Shown here: one piece after another, positions 17,757 through 29,153 of the stretch
How the letters are laid out: every line of letters starts with the position of its first letter
Numbering within the stretch: position 1 is the stretch's first letter
Assembly: GCF_013141915.1 (NCBI RefSeq)
Contig: NZ_SROX01000007.1
Span: 248,001 to 312,000 of the forward strand
DNA length: 64,000 bases
Origin: Cupriavidus necator
Lineage (GTDB): Bacteria > Pseudomonadota > Gammaproteobacteria > Burkholderiales > Burkholderiaceae
Reading direction: 5' to 3'
The notes under the pieces: generated by a model
Databases searched by the model: none
What the model was told of the DNA's origin: nothing
Seen by the model: the letters and a program-made list of their open reading frames with translations, nothing else
Position numbers and translations under genes: made by a program

Positions 17757-19234
17757 GGGATGGTCTCCGGTTGCGCCGCTGCCGGCGGCGTGTCCTTCAT
17801 CGCTTCGTAGCGGTGCCACAGGTGGATCGCGGCGTAGGCCCGCCACGGCGCCCATTGCGCCGTGCGTTCGTGCATCGCGCGCACGGTGCTGACGCCCAGC
17901 ACCTTGCGCAAGGCGTAGTCGGTGCCCGGGAAGGCATCGGGCCAACCCAGCGCGCGCATGGCGACATACTGCGCGGTCCAGTCGCCGATGCCGTCGATGT
18001 CGCGCAGCGCGGCCACGGCCTGCTCCGGGGCCGCATGCGTGTCGAGCACCAGCGTGCCGTCGGCCACACGGCGGGACAGGGCCTGCAGTGTGCGAGCCTT
18101 GCCCGGCGACACCCCGGCCTCGCGCAGCGATGGCTCCGGCAGCGCAGCCAGTGCGGCCGCACTGGGAAATGTGTAGCGCAGGCCGTCCGGCGGCGCGCCG
18201 TCCAGCGCCTGCCCCGCGCGCTGCGCCAGCGCGGCCAGGATGCGCCGCGCCTGCAGCACCGAAATCACCTGCCCCACCACCGCGCGCACCGCGATCTCGA
18301 AGCCATCGACGCAGCCCGGCAGGCGCATGCCAGGCATCGCCTCGGCCAGCGCTCCAAGATGCCGGTCCACCACGTCGGGACGGCAACCCAGGTCGCACAG
18401 CCGGCGCACCTTTCCCAGCGCTTGCGGGATCACGCGCGCGAGCGACGCGGACAGCGTCACGCGCAATACCAGCCGGCGCGGCACATGCTCGATACGCACC
18501 CAGCCCAGGTAGGCGCTGCCGCCGGCTTCGACCCGCAACGTGCGCAGGTAGGCGCCGTCGCGGATGGCCTCGATGCCGTCGACCGCGCGCGTGGCCAGGA
18601 AGCCCAGCCACGCCTCCCACGCAAACGGGGGGCGGTAGCCGAGCTCGAACACCAGCCGGTCAGCCACGCCGTCGGCGGCACGCCGGCGCAGCGCCAGCGG
18701 CGTCAGGCCGTAGCGGGTCTTCAGCACATCGTTGAAGCGGCGCACGCTGCCGAAGCCCGCCGCCAGCGCCACGTCCGTCACCGGCAGCGCGGTATCGGCC
18801 AGCAGCCGCTTGGCCAGCAGCAGCCGCTGGGTCTGCGCATACTCCAGCACCGACACGCCGAACTGCGCATCGAACAGCCGCCGCAGGTGCCGCTCGGTCA
18901 CGCCGATGCGCGCCGCCAGCGCGGCCACGCTGCCTTCGGCCATAAAGCCTTCGTCGATCAGCGTGGCGGCGGCCTGCGCCAGCCGCCCGGAAATATCGGC
19001 CAGGCCGTGCCCTGGCGCCAGTTCCGGGCGGCAGCGCAGGCACGGGCGGAAGCCATGCTTTTCGGCCGCGGCGGCGCTTTCATAGAACGTGCAATTTTCG
19101 CGCTTGGGGGTACGTACCGCGCACACCGGCCGGCAGTACACGCCGGTCGACGAGACGCCCACGAAGAAGCGTCCGTCGAAGCGGCGGTCGTGCGATGCCA
19201 CGGCCTTGTAGCAAGTGTCGGGATCCAGGTTCAT
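17753..19234 (-). CDS. alkA: Ada-type sensor fused to AlkA 3-methyladenine DNA glycosylase II
   Basis: A 493-residue fusion. Residues 1-75 are the Ada zinc domain, with Cys34, Cys38, Cys65 and Cys68 (VYCRPVC and CLRCRP) sensing methyl phosphotriesters. Residues 80-185 are an AraC-type DNA-binding domain (AALAARIGVTERHLRRLF). Residues 195-310 match the AlkA N-terminal domain. The rest is the HhH-GPD glycosylase, with DIDGIGDWTAQYVAMRALGWPD and the catalytic Asp in FPGTDYAL. It likely both senses methylation damage and excises alkylated bases; the separate alkyltransferase gene follows with a 4-base overlap. This adaptive-response layout occurs in several beta- and actinobacteria. Confidence 0.93.
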   Translation of the reverse strand: MNLDPDTCYKAVASHDRRFDGRFFVGVSSTGVYCRPVCAVRTPKRENCTFYESAAAAEKHGFRPCLRCRPELAPGHGLADISGRLAQAAATLIDEGFMAEGSVAALAARIGVTERHLRRLFDAQFGVSVLEYAQTQRLLLAKRLLADTALPVTDVALAAGFGSVRRFNDVLKTRYGLTPLALRRRAADGVADRLVFELGYRPPFAWEAWLGFLATRAVDGIEAIRDGAYLRTLRVEAGGSAYLGWVRIEHVPRRLVLRVTLSASLARVIPQALGKVRRLCDLGCRPDVVDRHLGALAEAMPGMRLPGCVDGFEIAVRAVVGQVISVLQARRILAALAQRAGQALDGAPPDGLRYTFPSAAALAALPEPSLREAGVSPGKARTLQALSRRVADGTLVLDTHAAPEQAVAALRDIDGIGDWTAQYVAMRALGWPDAFPGTDYALRKVLGVSTVRAMHERTAQWAPWRAYAAIHLWHRYEAMKDTPPAAAQPETIP

Positions 19235-19416
19235 GACCGCATGCTACCGCCAGATGGCGCCGCGCATCCGCTGGTTTCGGACCTTTCCCTCTGGCGCGCG
19301 GGGTTCGCTTGCGGCACAGTTGCCGACATGGGACAGGGTCGGCATGGTGCGGGCGCTGGCCTGGCCCCGCGCCCGCACCATTGCCCTTGCCCTTGTCCTT
19401 TGCCATCGGAGAATCC

Positions 19417-22257
<2,841 letters not shown>

Positions 22258-22370
22258 CATGTCCCTGTCATACCCCGGCGACCATACTTCCCGGCGGTGG
22301 CGCCAGCCGCAAGCGCGGACAACGCCGCGTCTGGCGTTGCGCGGCGCAAGGGCCTTGCCCCGACCCCGGG

Positions 22371-22396
22371 TTGACTGTATATTCGTACAGTATAAG
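22371..22396 (+). promoter_or_regulatory. LexA (SOS) box within a likely promoter
   Basis: CTGTATATTCGTACAG (22375-22390) matches the proteobacterial SOS box CTG-N10-CAG with the preferred TATAT start. It overlaps a TTGACT element (22371-22376) and is followed by TATAAG. It lies 25 bases before the ATG of the unknown gene at 22415. Confidence 0.8.
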
Positions 22397-22414
22397 TCGA
22401 TATAAGAGGTGTGG

Positions 22415-22789
22415 ATGTCAATCGTGCGAGCTGGCAGCAAGGCAGAAGCGCTCAGGCTTCTGGCCTCGGAAGGCGTGCTGGCGCTTGAGCTGGACTACGA
22501 GACCGGATGGCAGGACGCCGTCGAACTCGGCAGGCTCGGAGAAAAGCGCGGTATCAAGGTGCAGTATCGCGGACAAGAGAGCATCGCCGTCCGTTCCCGC
22601 GAAGCCCTGATCGAAGGGCTGGCCAAACCCAAGGCGACCTTCCGTCAACGCAATCTTTATTGCCAGTTCGATCTCGGCACGCTGGCGGACCATGAACTGC
22701 TCGACCTCGAAGCCAAGGCCACGCGGCTCGGCGACTATATTCTCGCCGGCCACCTGCTGCGCGACGTCGACGGGGTGTGGCCGCAATAA
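22415..22789 (+). CDS. Unknown 124-residue protein under a LexA box
   Basis: A small mixed alpha/beta protein beginning MSIVRAGSKAEALRLLASEGVLALELDYETGWQDAVELG. ATG 22415 is preceded by AAGAGG at good spacing; the GTG at 22409 would add two residues. No known domain, signal peptide or membrane segment is visible. The only clue is the near-perfect SOS box in its promoter, which implies induction by DNA damage. A role in damage tolerance or division arrest is therefore possible but not shown. Confidence 0.75.
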   Translation: MSIVRAGSKAEALRLLASEGVLALELDYETGWQDAVELGRLGEKRGIKVQYRGQESIAVRSREALIEGLAKPKATFRQRNLYCQFDLGTLADHELLDLEAKATRLGDYILAGHLLRDVDGVWPQ

Positions 22790-22815
22790 GCGGCCTGCGC
22801 ACGCCTGCGTTACTC

Positions 22816-22846
22816 GAAAAAGAAAAAGCCGCCCTGCAGGCGGCTT
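22816..22846 (-). terminator. Rho-independent terminator of the leftward hypothetical gene
   Basis: GCCGCC (22828-22833) pairs with GGCGGC (22839-22844). On the minus strand the stem is followed by TTTTTCTTTTTC. It ends the transcript of the gene starting at 23484 and may also serve the rightward SOS gene. Confidence 0.7.
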
Positions 22847-22914
22847 CCGTCACGTTGCGCCGGTCCACGCTCACACGGATCGCTGCACCCATGCAGCGCT
22901 TGCCCGCGTGGCGA

Positions 22915-23484
22915 TCAATGCCAGACCCGGCTCGCGTGGGGCCAGCGCGCCGCGCATGACTGCGCCACCGCCGCGTCGATGATCTCGTTGCCGGCATCAG
23001 CCGGCTCCGCCGAGGCGGCCTCCAGCGCGGTGCGCCACAACACCGCCGACACCAGCGTCTTGCATTGGCGTCGCTCGCCATGCGCCAGCGCCAGCAGGCG
23101 GTCGTAGCCGTCGATCACGATCAGCCGGTCGCCATGGCGCGGCTGCAGGCTGAGCGTAAACAGGTGGTCGCACTCGCACTGCATGCGGCCACCGCTGACC
23201 GCCACCACGATGGCGCCGGGCAACGCGATGCCGCTGCCCTGCACCTCGGCCCGCAGGCGCGCCAGGTGCGCCTGCACGCGGGGGTCCGGGGCCGCGGCGA
23301 CGCTGGCCGCCACCTGCCCGGGCAGCGCACTGAGCACCATCAGCTCGGCAGGCGACACCGCCAGCGTGTACGCCTGCAGCGCGGGGCGATAAGTCGCCAC
23401 CACCGCGCGCAGCCGGTGCGGCGCGCGGTCATCATGTCCTGCGTGCGGCGCACCGTCGGGCGCGCGGAACTGCATCGTGTCCAT
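22915..23484 (-). CDS. Hypothetical protein, 189 residues
   Basis: Not recognised. The frame starts MDTMQFRAPDGAPHAGHDDRA after a GGAG site and has a plausible protein composition, with segments such as YTLAVSPAELMVLSALPGQVAASV and GDRLIVIDGYDRLLALAHGE. Two Cys lie close together in MQCECDHLF. There is no signal peptide or membrane segment. It follows the acyl-CoA dehydrogenase gene by 30 bases on the same strand, so the two may be co-transcribed; the terminator lies about 70 bases after it. Confidence 0.6.
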   Translation of the reverse strand: MDTMQFRAPDGAPHAGHDDRAPHRLRAVVATYRPALQAYTLAVSPAELMVLSALPGQVAASVAAAPDPRVQAHLARLRAEVQGSGIALPGAIVVAVSGGRMQCECDHLFTLSLQPRHGDRLIVIDGYDRLLALAHGERRQCKTLVSAVLWRTALEAASAEPADAGNEIIDAAVAQSCAARWPHASRVWH

Positions 23485-23514
23485 CTCGACTCCTGCCTCG
23501 CCGGGCGGTTGGGC

Positions 23515-24672
23515 TCAGTCGCGCAGCAGCTGCTTGGCGATGATCATCTGCTGGATCTGCGTGGTGCCTTCGTACAGGCGCAGCAGGCGCACATCGCGGT
23601 AGAAGCGTTCGGCCTTGTACTCGGCGATATAGCCGGCGCCGCCGTGGATCTGCACCGCGCGGTCGGCGACGCGGCCCACCATCTCGGTACAGAACATCTT
23701 GGTGCACGACGCCAGCATGCTGACTTCCGGATCGCTCTTGCCAGCGGGCTTGGCGTCGTAGCGCTGGGCGCAGTCGCGCACCATCGACAGGCCCGCGTAG
23801 AGTTCGGCCTGGCTGTCGGCCAGCATTGCCTGGATCAGCTGGAAGTCGCCGATCGGGCGTCCGAACTGCTTGCGTTCCTTCGCATAGGCCACGGCGTCGG
23901 TGATCAGCCGGTGCGCCATGCCGCACGCCAGCGCCGACAGGTGCAGGCGGCCGCGGTCGAGCACCTTCATGGCGGTCTTGAAGCCCACGCCCGGCACGCC
24001 GCCAATGATATTGGCCGCCGGCACGCGCACGTTCTCCAGCACCACGTCGCAGGTCTTGGTGCCGCGCTGGCCCATCTTCTTGTCAGGCTTGCCCAGCGAG
24101 ATGCCGGGGGTGTCGGCCGGCACGATGAACGACGAGATGCCCGAGGCGCCCGGGCCGCCGGTGCGCGCCATCAGCGTAAAGGCGCCCGCGCGCGGCGCGT
24201 TGGTGATGAAGCGCTTGGTGCCGTTGATGACGTAGTGGTCGCCGTCCAGCTCGGCTTTGGTCTGCAGCGATGCTGCATCGGAACCGGCGTTCGGCTCGGT
24301 CAGCGCGAACGAGATGATCATCTCGCCGCTGGCGATGCGCGGCAGGTACTGCTGTTTCTGTTCCTCGGTGCCATCCATCAGGATGCCCTGCGAGCCGATG
24401 CCGACGTTGGTGCCGAATACCGAACGGAACGCAAACGCGGTATGGCCCAGGTCGTAGACCACATCGCATTCCTGCGACATCGACAGGCCGATGCCGCCGT
24501 AGTTCTCGGGGATGGAAATGCCGAACAGCCCCATCTCCTTCATGTCGGCGACGATGTCTGCAGGCACGTCGTCGGTTTCCTCCAGCGTGTCTTCGGCGGG
24601 CTTCAAGCGTTCGTCGATGAAGCGCTGCACCGAGGCGCGCAGCAGGGCAAAGGATTCTTGGTCTAGGGCCAT
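23515..24672 (-). CDS. Acyl-CoA dehydrogenase
   Basis: A 385-residue flavoenzyme that desaturates acyl-CoA at C2-C3 and passes electrons to ETF. It shows the FAD/acyl signatures FALTEPNAGSDAASLQT and GGAGYIAEYKAERFYRDVRLLRLYEGTTQIQ, with the catalytic Glu in YEGTT (about residue 368). ATG 24672 was chosen because GGAGA precedes it and the MALDQESF start fits the family. Upstream lies an AT-rich promoter region with a palindrome. Chain-length preference cannot be told. Confidence 0.92.
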   Translation of the reverse strand: MALDQESFALLRASVQRFIDERLKPAEDTLEETDDVPADIVADMKEMGLFGISIPENYGGIGLSMSQECDVVYDLGHTAFAFRSVFGTNVGIGSQGILMDGTEEQKQQYLPRIASGEMIISFALTEPNAGSDAASLQTKAELDGDHYVINGTKRFITNAPRAGAFTLMARTGGPGASGISSFIVPADTPGISLGKPDKKMGQRGTKTCDVVLENVRVPAANIIGGVPGVGFKTAMKVLDRGRLHLSALACGMAHRLITDAVAYAKERKQFGRPIGDFQLIQAMLADSQAELYAGLSMVRDCAQRYDAKPAGKSDPEVSMLASCTKMFCTEMVGRVADRAVQIHGGAGYIAEYKAERFYRDVRLLRLYEGTTQIQQMIIAKQLLRD

Positions 24673-24735
24673 GGGGATTCTCCGGGTCAAGCCAGTACGT
24701 CAGTCTGGCCGCCTATGGTACGCCGGTCGCACGAT

Positions 24736-24784
24736 TTGACAATCCACTGGATCTTGGACAGAAGCGTCAATAAAACTTGACAAT
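24736..24784 (-). promoter_or_regulatory. Candidate operator/promoter of the acyl-CoA dehydrogenase gene
   Basis: GTCAA-TAAAAC-TTGAC (24766-24781) is a perfect inverted repeat. TTGACAAT also occurs twice, at 24736-24743 and 24777-24784 (41 bases apart). This is the most AT-rich part of a short intergenic region upstream of a fatty-acid gene, so a repressor site is plausible. Confidence 0.45.
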
Positions 24785-24800
24785 ACAAGCCGTGCCGCCT

Positions 24801-26582
24801 CTATGTGATGGCCAACAGGCCCGTCACGCCGATGGCTAGTGCCGCCAGTGCATCGCCAGCGATCAGGCCTCCGCCCAGCAGCGACGCGGTGCTCATGTCC
24901 TGCGGCAAACCCGGCCGGTGCCCGCCCGCTCCCCCGACGGCGGCGCCCACGCTGGCCACCACGCCACCCGCGGCCATCCATCCGGCCGCCGCCAGGTTGA
25001 CGAACCCGCCAAACGACGACGCGTAGGGCGAGGGCAGGACCACCGCATCGAGCACGAAGTCAGCGGCCTGCCCGCCCCGGCTGGATCGCGCAAAGCGTTG
25101 CCACGCGGGCCGGCCGAGGACGACGCGACGCAACACCGCCGTGACCAGCCCGATCGCGAGCCCCACCGCCACCGCCATGTGCTGATCGGCACGGTTTTGC
25201 GACAGGCCATGCAGCACGCCCACGATCTTGTAGGTCATGGCCGAGGTCCAGCGCGCCGGCTGCTGCTCGGCCGGCAAGCTGGTCTGGTCCAGCCCCAGCA
25301 CCGGGTAGGCCTGCAGGAACAGCCTGGCCATCGCCACGGCGACCAGCGCGCCCACCACGATACCCGCCACCTGGTAGCCGAACTGCACCATGCGGTCGCT
25401 GCCCAGGCGCCAGCCGGTGGAGCGGTCCTGCTGCATGTCGCTGGCCTCGGCCGTGGCCACCAGCAGCACCGTGGCGGCGATCAGGCCGACCTGCGGCGCG
25501 CGCAGGCCGGCGGCCGCCATCAGGATCACCGACAGCACGAACGCCGACGAAATCGGGTTCTGGTCAACCATGCCGACCGAGATGCCGTTGACCAGCGCAA
25601 ACACCAGCGCCAGCAGCACCGCCATCAGCTGGTAGCCGAGCGGCTGACCGAACCACGCCACGCCCGCCGCGACCGTGGCCGCGCCCCATAGCAGCGCCCA
25701 GGCCGCCACCCACCCCATGGCGGGCCCGCGCCGCGGCGCCGGGCCCCGCTGTTCGCGTCCTGCTCGCCACTGCCGGCAAGCCTGCGCCAGCAATTGCGCC
25801 AGATCGACCGCGGCCGCCCCCATGATCATGCCCAGCGCCACCAGGAACGTGGCCTTGCGGTACGGCTCGCCCGGCGCCAGCCAGCCGGCGGCGACAAACC
25901 ATGGCGTCATGGCCCAGCCGGCCAGCCCGCCCACCAGCGCCGCAACGCCCACGCGCGCGCCGACGATCATGCCCGCGCCGAAGGTCGCCGCCGACAGGTC
26001 CAATGCCGCCAGCCAGGGCAAGCGCGGCGCGCCCAGCCCGCTGGCCAGGCCCAGCGCCATGCCGCCGCCGAGCCGCGCCACCGATCGGCGCAGCAGCGCC
26101 GCATCGGTCAGCGCGCGCAGGATGTTGGCCACCGCCAGTCCCGACGGAAAGGTCAGCTGCATGCGGTCTACCAGCAATGGCGTGTACAGCATGCCCACGC
26201 CCACCCCGAACATGCCGATACACAGCAGGTACAGCAGCAGTTGCCACAGCGGCGGCTGCGCCATGCCCAGCCACGCCATCGCCTGCAGCACCACGGCCAT
26301 GCCGCCCATGCCCGCCACCGACGCCGCCGCGGTCTGGATGTAATTGGCGCCATGGCGGCCTGACGCGCCGTAGCCGGCGGTCACCACCGAGCCGAGGATG
26401 CCTGCCAGCACCTGGCCACCGACAAAAAAGCCCAGGGAAAAATTCATGTACGCCGCGGCAACGCCGCCCAGCGGCCCGAGCACCAGCATGCCGGCCGCGC
26501 CCAGCAAAACGTGGTATTGCCAGCTGCCCGGAGGCGGCAGCCAGGCGGTGCGGGGCGCGGCTTCGGTGGGTACCATCGGCAT
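24801..26582 (-). CDS. OPT-family transporter (oligopeptide / metal-chelate type)
   Basis: A 593-residue inner-membrane protein with roughly 14-16 hydrophobic segments. OPT features include GPLGGVAAAYMNFSLGFFVGGQVLAGILG near the start, MLYTPLLVDRMQLTFPSGLAVANILRAL in the middle and DMSTASLLGGGLIAGDAL near the end. The family imports oligopeptides or metal complexes. It follows the acyl-CoA dehydrogenase promoter region on the same strand and is upstream of it, with no functional link apparent. Confidence 0.85.
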   Translation of the reverse strand: MPMVPTEAAPRTAWLPPPGSWQYHVLLGAAGMLVLGPLGGVAAAYMNFSLGFFVGGQVLAGILGSVVTAGYGASGRHGANYIQTAAASVAGMGGMAVVLQAMAWLGMAQPPLWQLLLYLLCIGMFGVGVGMLYTPLLVDRMQLTFPSGLAVANILRALTDAALLRRSVARLGGGMALGLASGLGAPRLPWLAALDLSAATFGAGMIVGARVGVAALVGGLAGWAMTPWFVAAGWLAPGEPYRKATFLVALGMIMGAAAVDLAQLLAQACRQWRAGREQRGPAPRRGPAMGWVAAWALLWGAATVAAGVAWFGQPLGYQLMAVLLALVFALVNGISVGMVDQNPISSAFVLSVILMAAAGLRAPQVGLIAATVLLVATAEASDMQQDRSTGWRLGSDRMVQFGYQVAGIVVGALVAVAMARLFLQAYPVLGLDQTSLPAEQQPARWTSAMTYKIVGVLHGLSQNRADQHMAVAVGLAIGLVTAVLRRVVLGRPAWQRFARSSRGGQAADFVLDAVVLPSPYASSFGGFVNLAAAGWMAAGGVVASVGAAVGGAGGHRPGLPQDMSTASLLGGGLIAGDALAALAIGVTGLLAIT

Positions 26583-26731
26583 GGCGAGACGGAGCGGACG
26601 GATCAGTGTGCCTGCTGCGAAGCATAGGCCAGGGCCCCCCGGGGAGGCGTGAGACTTGTCTGCAACGGCTGTCGTCCTGTCTTTGCCTGGGCGGGTTTAC
26701 GCTAGTTTCGTGCGCAACCATCTCGACGATA

Positions 26732-26753
26732 TAGTTGCGCCCACAACTACAAT
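26732..26753 (+). promoter_or_regulatory. Inverted repeat over a -10 box, candidate MarR operator
   Basis: TAGTTG-CGCCCA-CAACTA (26732-26749) has perfect 6-bp arms with a 6-bp centre. It overlaps TACAAT (26748-26753), a -10-like box 23 bases before the hydroxylase ATG. A MarR-family gene closes the same gene group, and MarR repressors bind such repeats. Confidence 0.6.
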
Positions 26754-26775
26754 TTCACAGGCCCATAGGCTCGCC

Positions 26776-28461
26776 ATGCCAGACCTCAACGCACCCCATC
26801 CGGCCGTGCCGCCGGCGCCGCCCCCCGCTTCACCCCGCCCGTGGCCACAGCGCGTACCGGTGCTGATCGCTGGCGGCGGCCCGGTCGGCCTGACCCTGGC
26901 CGCGCTGCTGGCGCGGCAGGGCCTTGCCGCGCTGGTCGTGGAAGCTGACGACGGCTACTGCGCCGGCAGCCGCGCGATCTGCATGGCACGGCGCTCGCTG
27001 GAGGTTCTTGGCTGGGTGGGCGCGGACCGGCCCACGGTAGAAACCGGCCTGCCATGGGTCGGGGGGCGTAGCTACTACCGCGATGCGCAGGTGCTGCACT
27101 TTCGCATGCCGAGCGAGCCGGGCGAACGATTCGCGCCGATGGTCAATATCCAGCAGTACTACCTGGAGGCCTTCGCCCACGACGCCGCGCTGCGCGGCGC
27201 GGCGCCTGCCGATGTGCGTTTCGGCGCGCGGCTGCAGGCCTTGCGCCAGCATGCCGGCGGCGTCGTGGCCGAGATCCAGGCCGGCGACCGCGTGGTGGAG
27301 GTCGATGCGCAATGGCTGGTCGCCTGCGACGGCGGGCGCAGCACCGTGCGCGAGCAGCTTGGCCTGCGCATGGAGGGTACGCAGTACGAAGGCCGCTATG
27401 TGATCGTGGATATCGTGCAGAAAACGCGGCGCGACGTGGAGCGGCTGGCCTGGTTCGACCCGCCGTCCAACCCGGGGTCTACCATCCTGATGCACCGCCA
27501 GCCCGACAATGTCTGGCGCATCGATTACCAGATCCGCGACGACGAAGACCCCGACGAGGCAGTGCGGCCCGAGCACGTGCTGCCGCGCGTGCAGAGCCAT
27601 CTCGACATGATCGGCGAGACCGAACCGTGGCGGCCGCTGTGGATCTCGATGTACAACGCCAAGTGCCTGACCTTGCAGGAGTACCGCCATGGCCGCGTGC
27701 TGTTCGCCGGCGATGCCGCGCACCTGGTGCCGATCTTTGGCGTGCGCGGCCTCAATTCGGGGCTGGACGATGCCGGCAACCTGGCCTGGAAGCTGGCCTG
27801 GGTGCTGCGCGGCGAGGCCGCCGACAGCCTGCTCGATTCCTACTCGGCCGAGCGCCTGCACGCCACGCGCCAGAACCTGGCCTACGGCGCCAAGAGCACC
27901 GAGTTCATGGCCCCGCCCGACTTCGCCTTCCGGCTGATGCGCGAGGCCACGCTGCGGCTGGCGCTGACGGAGCCGGCGGTGCGCTCGCTGATCAACCCCC
28001 GGCAGTCGGCTCCGATCGCCTATGCCGGTTCGGCACTGAATGGTCCCAGCGACTTCGGCGCGGATTGCCCAGGCGCGGCCCCGGGCGCGCCCGCGCCGGA
28101 GATGCGCGTGGCCGGACCGGATGGCATCGGCCACCTGACGCAGTGCTTCGGGCAACGGTTCACACTGTTGTGGTTCCGGGCCGCCGATGGACCCGCACTG
28201 CCCGAGCCGCTCGCAGCGCTCGCGCACGCGCAGCCGCACGCCCTGCAGGTGCACGCGGTGGTCACCGGCGGCGCGGCCGGCGCCAGCGCGCTGGCCGACG
28301 TCGACGGCCAGGCCCTCGAGCGCTATGGCGCGCGGCCCGGCACGCTCTACCTCATCCGGCCCGATGGCTATGTCATGGCACGCTGGCGCGAACCATCCTG
28401 GGACGCCGTCCGCGCCGCCCTCGCCCCCCTGCTGCAAACCGGAGCCCCCCATGCAAGCTGA
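26776..28461 (+). CDS. FAD-dependent aromatic hydroxylase (PheA/TfdB/MhpA-like)
   Basis: A 561-residue NAD(P)H-dependent flavoprotein monooxygenase. The dinucleotide-binding motif GGGPVG is at 33-38. The second FAD motif is GDAAHLVPIFGVRGLNSGLDDAGNL (about 313-337), and a thioredoxin-like C-terminal domain covers the last 150 residues. Members hydroxylate phenolic or hydroxyphenylpropanoate-like substrates. ATG 26776 gives a Pro-rich leader before the Rossmann strand. It overlaps the DUF2783 gene by 11 bases and is followed by a MarR regulator; the three look like one self-regulated unit. The substrate is unknown and no ring-cleavage enzyme is present here. Confidence 0.88.
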   Translation: MPDLNAPHPAVPPAPPPASPRPWPQRVPVLIAGGGPVGLTLAALLARQGLAALVVEADDGYCAGSRAICMARRSLEVLGWVGADRPTVETGLPWVGGRSYYRDAQVLHFRMPSEPGERFAPMVNIQQYYLEAFAHDAALRGAAPADVRFGARLQALRQHAGGVVAEIQAGDRVVEVDAQWLVACDGGRSTVREQLGLRMEGTQYEGRYVIVDIVQKTRRDVERLAWFDPPSNPGSTILMHRQPDNVWRIDYQIRDDEDPDEAVRPEHVLPRVQSHLDMIGETEPWRPLWISMYNAKCLTLQEYRHGRVLFAGDAAHLVPIFGVRGLNSGLDDAGNLAWKLAWVLRGEAADSLLDSYSAERLHATRQNLAYGAKSTEFMAPPDFAFRLMREATLRLALTEPAVRSLINPRQSAPIAYAGSALNGPSDFGADCPGAAPGAPAPEMRVAGPDGIGHLTQCFGQRFTLLWFRAADGPALPEPLAALAHAQPHALQVHAVVTGGAAGASALADVDGQALERYGARPGTLYLIRPDGYVMARWREPSWDAVRAALAPLLQTGAPHAS

Positions 28462-28630
28462 AGACCTCGACCTCGCCTACACCCACCTGTGCCAAGCCAT
28501 GGGACGCACCGGCGAGTCCCGCTCGCCGCTGCTGCTGGCGATGGTATGCCTCGGGCTGATAAGCCGGCAGCAGACGCTGGCGCCAGTGCTGACGCTGATC
28601 GACGAGGCCGAGGCCCGTAGCCGCCAATAG
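28451..28630 (+). CDS. DUF2783 small protein
   Basis: A 59-residue protein (MQAEDLDLAYTHLCQAMGRTGESRSPLLLAMVCLGLIS...) that fits the DUF2783 pattern, typically found next to FAD-dependent aromatic hydroxylases. ATG 28451 lies inside the end of the hydroxylase gene (11-base overlap), so expression is coupled. The role is unknown; the constant pairing suggests an accessory subunit or chaperone. Confidence 0.75.
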   Translation: MQAEDLDLAYTHLCQAMGRTGESRSPLLLAMVCLGLISRQQTLAPVLTLIDEAEARSRQ

Positions 28631-28677
28631 GACAACCCCGGGGGCTCTACAATGCCGACGCCTGATACGGACACGCC

Positions 28678-29148
28678 ATGAAGCCACTGCCACGCCTCGA
28701 ACAGTTCCTGACCTACCGCCTGCACCAGGTCAACAAGCTCAGCGACAAGGACAGCGCCGCCGCCTACCTGGAGCGGTGCGGGCTGCCGCTTAGCGAGGGC
28801 CGCTGCCTGGCGGCGATCGGCGCGTTCGAGCCGCTGTCGGTCAACGCCCTGGCGCAGCGGGCCAACCTGACCAAGGGTCAGGCCAGCCGCTCGGCGCAGG
28901 CGCTGGTGGCACGCGGGCTGGTCAGCAAGGAAGCCAGCGCGGCCGATGGCCGCGGCGTGGTGCTGTCGCTGACCGCGCCGGGCAAGCCGCTGTACCGGCA
29001 GGCGATCGCCATGATCGCCAGGCGCAATGACGAGATCTTTGGCTGCCTGAGCGAAGCCGAACAGGCGTTGTTAGGCAGCCTGCTTGACCGGCTGGTTGCG
29101 CACGCCAGCCAGCAGGACGGCGACGGCGCCGACGACACGGACGACTGA
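28678..29148 (+). CDS. MarR-family transcriptional regulator
   Basis: A 156-residue winged-helix regulator. It reads LTYRLHQVNKLSDKDSAAAYLERCGLPLSEGRCLAAIGAFEPLSVNALAQRANLTKGQASRSAQALVARGLV, with the DGRGVVLSLTAPG wing. The acidic tail (DGDGADDTDD) is unusual but not unique. It lies 47 bases after the DUF2783 gene in the same direction and most likely represses the hydroxylase unit through the inverted repeat at 26732. Confidence 0.9.
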   Translation: MKPLPRLEQFLTYRLHQVNKLSDKDSAAAYLERCGLPLSEGRCLAAIGAFEPLSVNALAQRANLTKGQASRSAQALVARGLVSKEASAADGRGVVLSLTAPGKPLYRQAIAMIARRNDEIFGCLSEAEQALLGSLLDRLVAHASQQDGDGADDTDD

Positions 29149-29153
29149 GTTCC

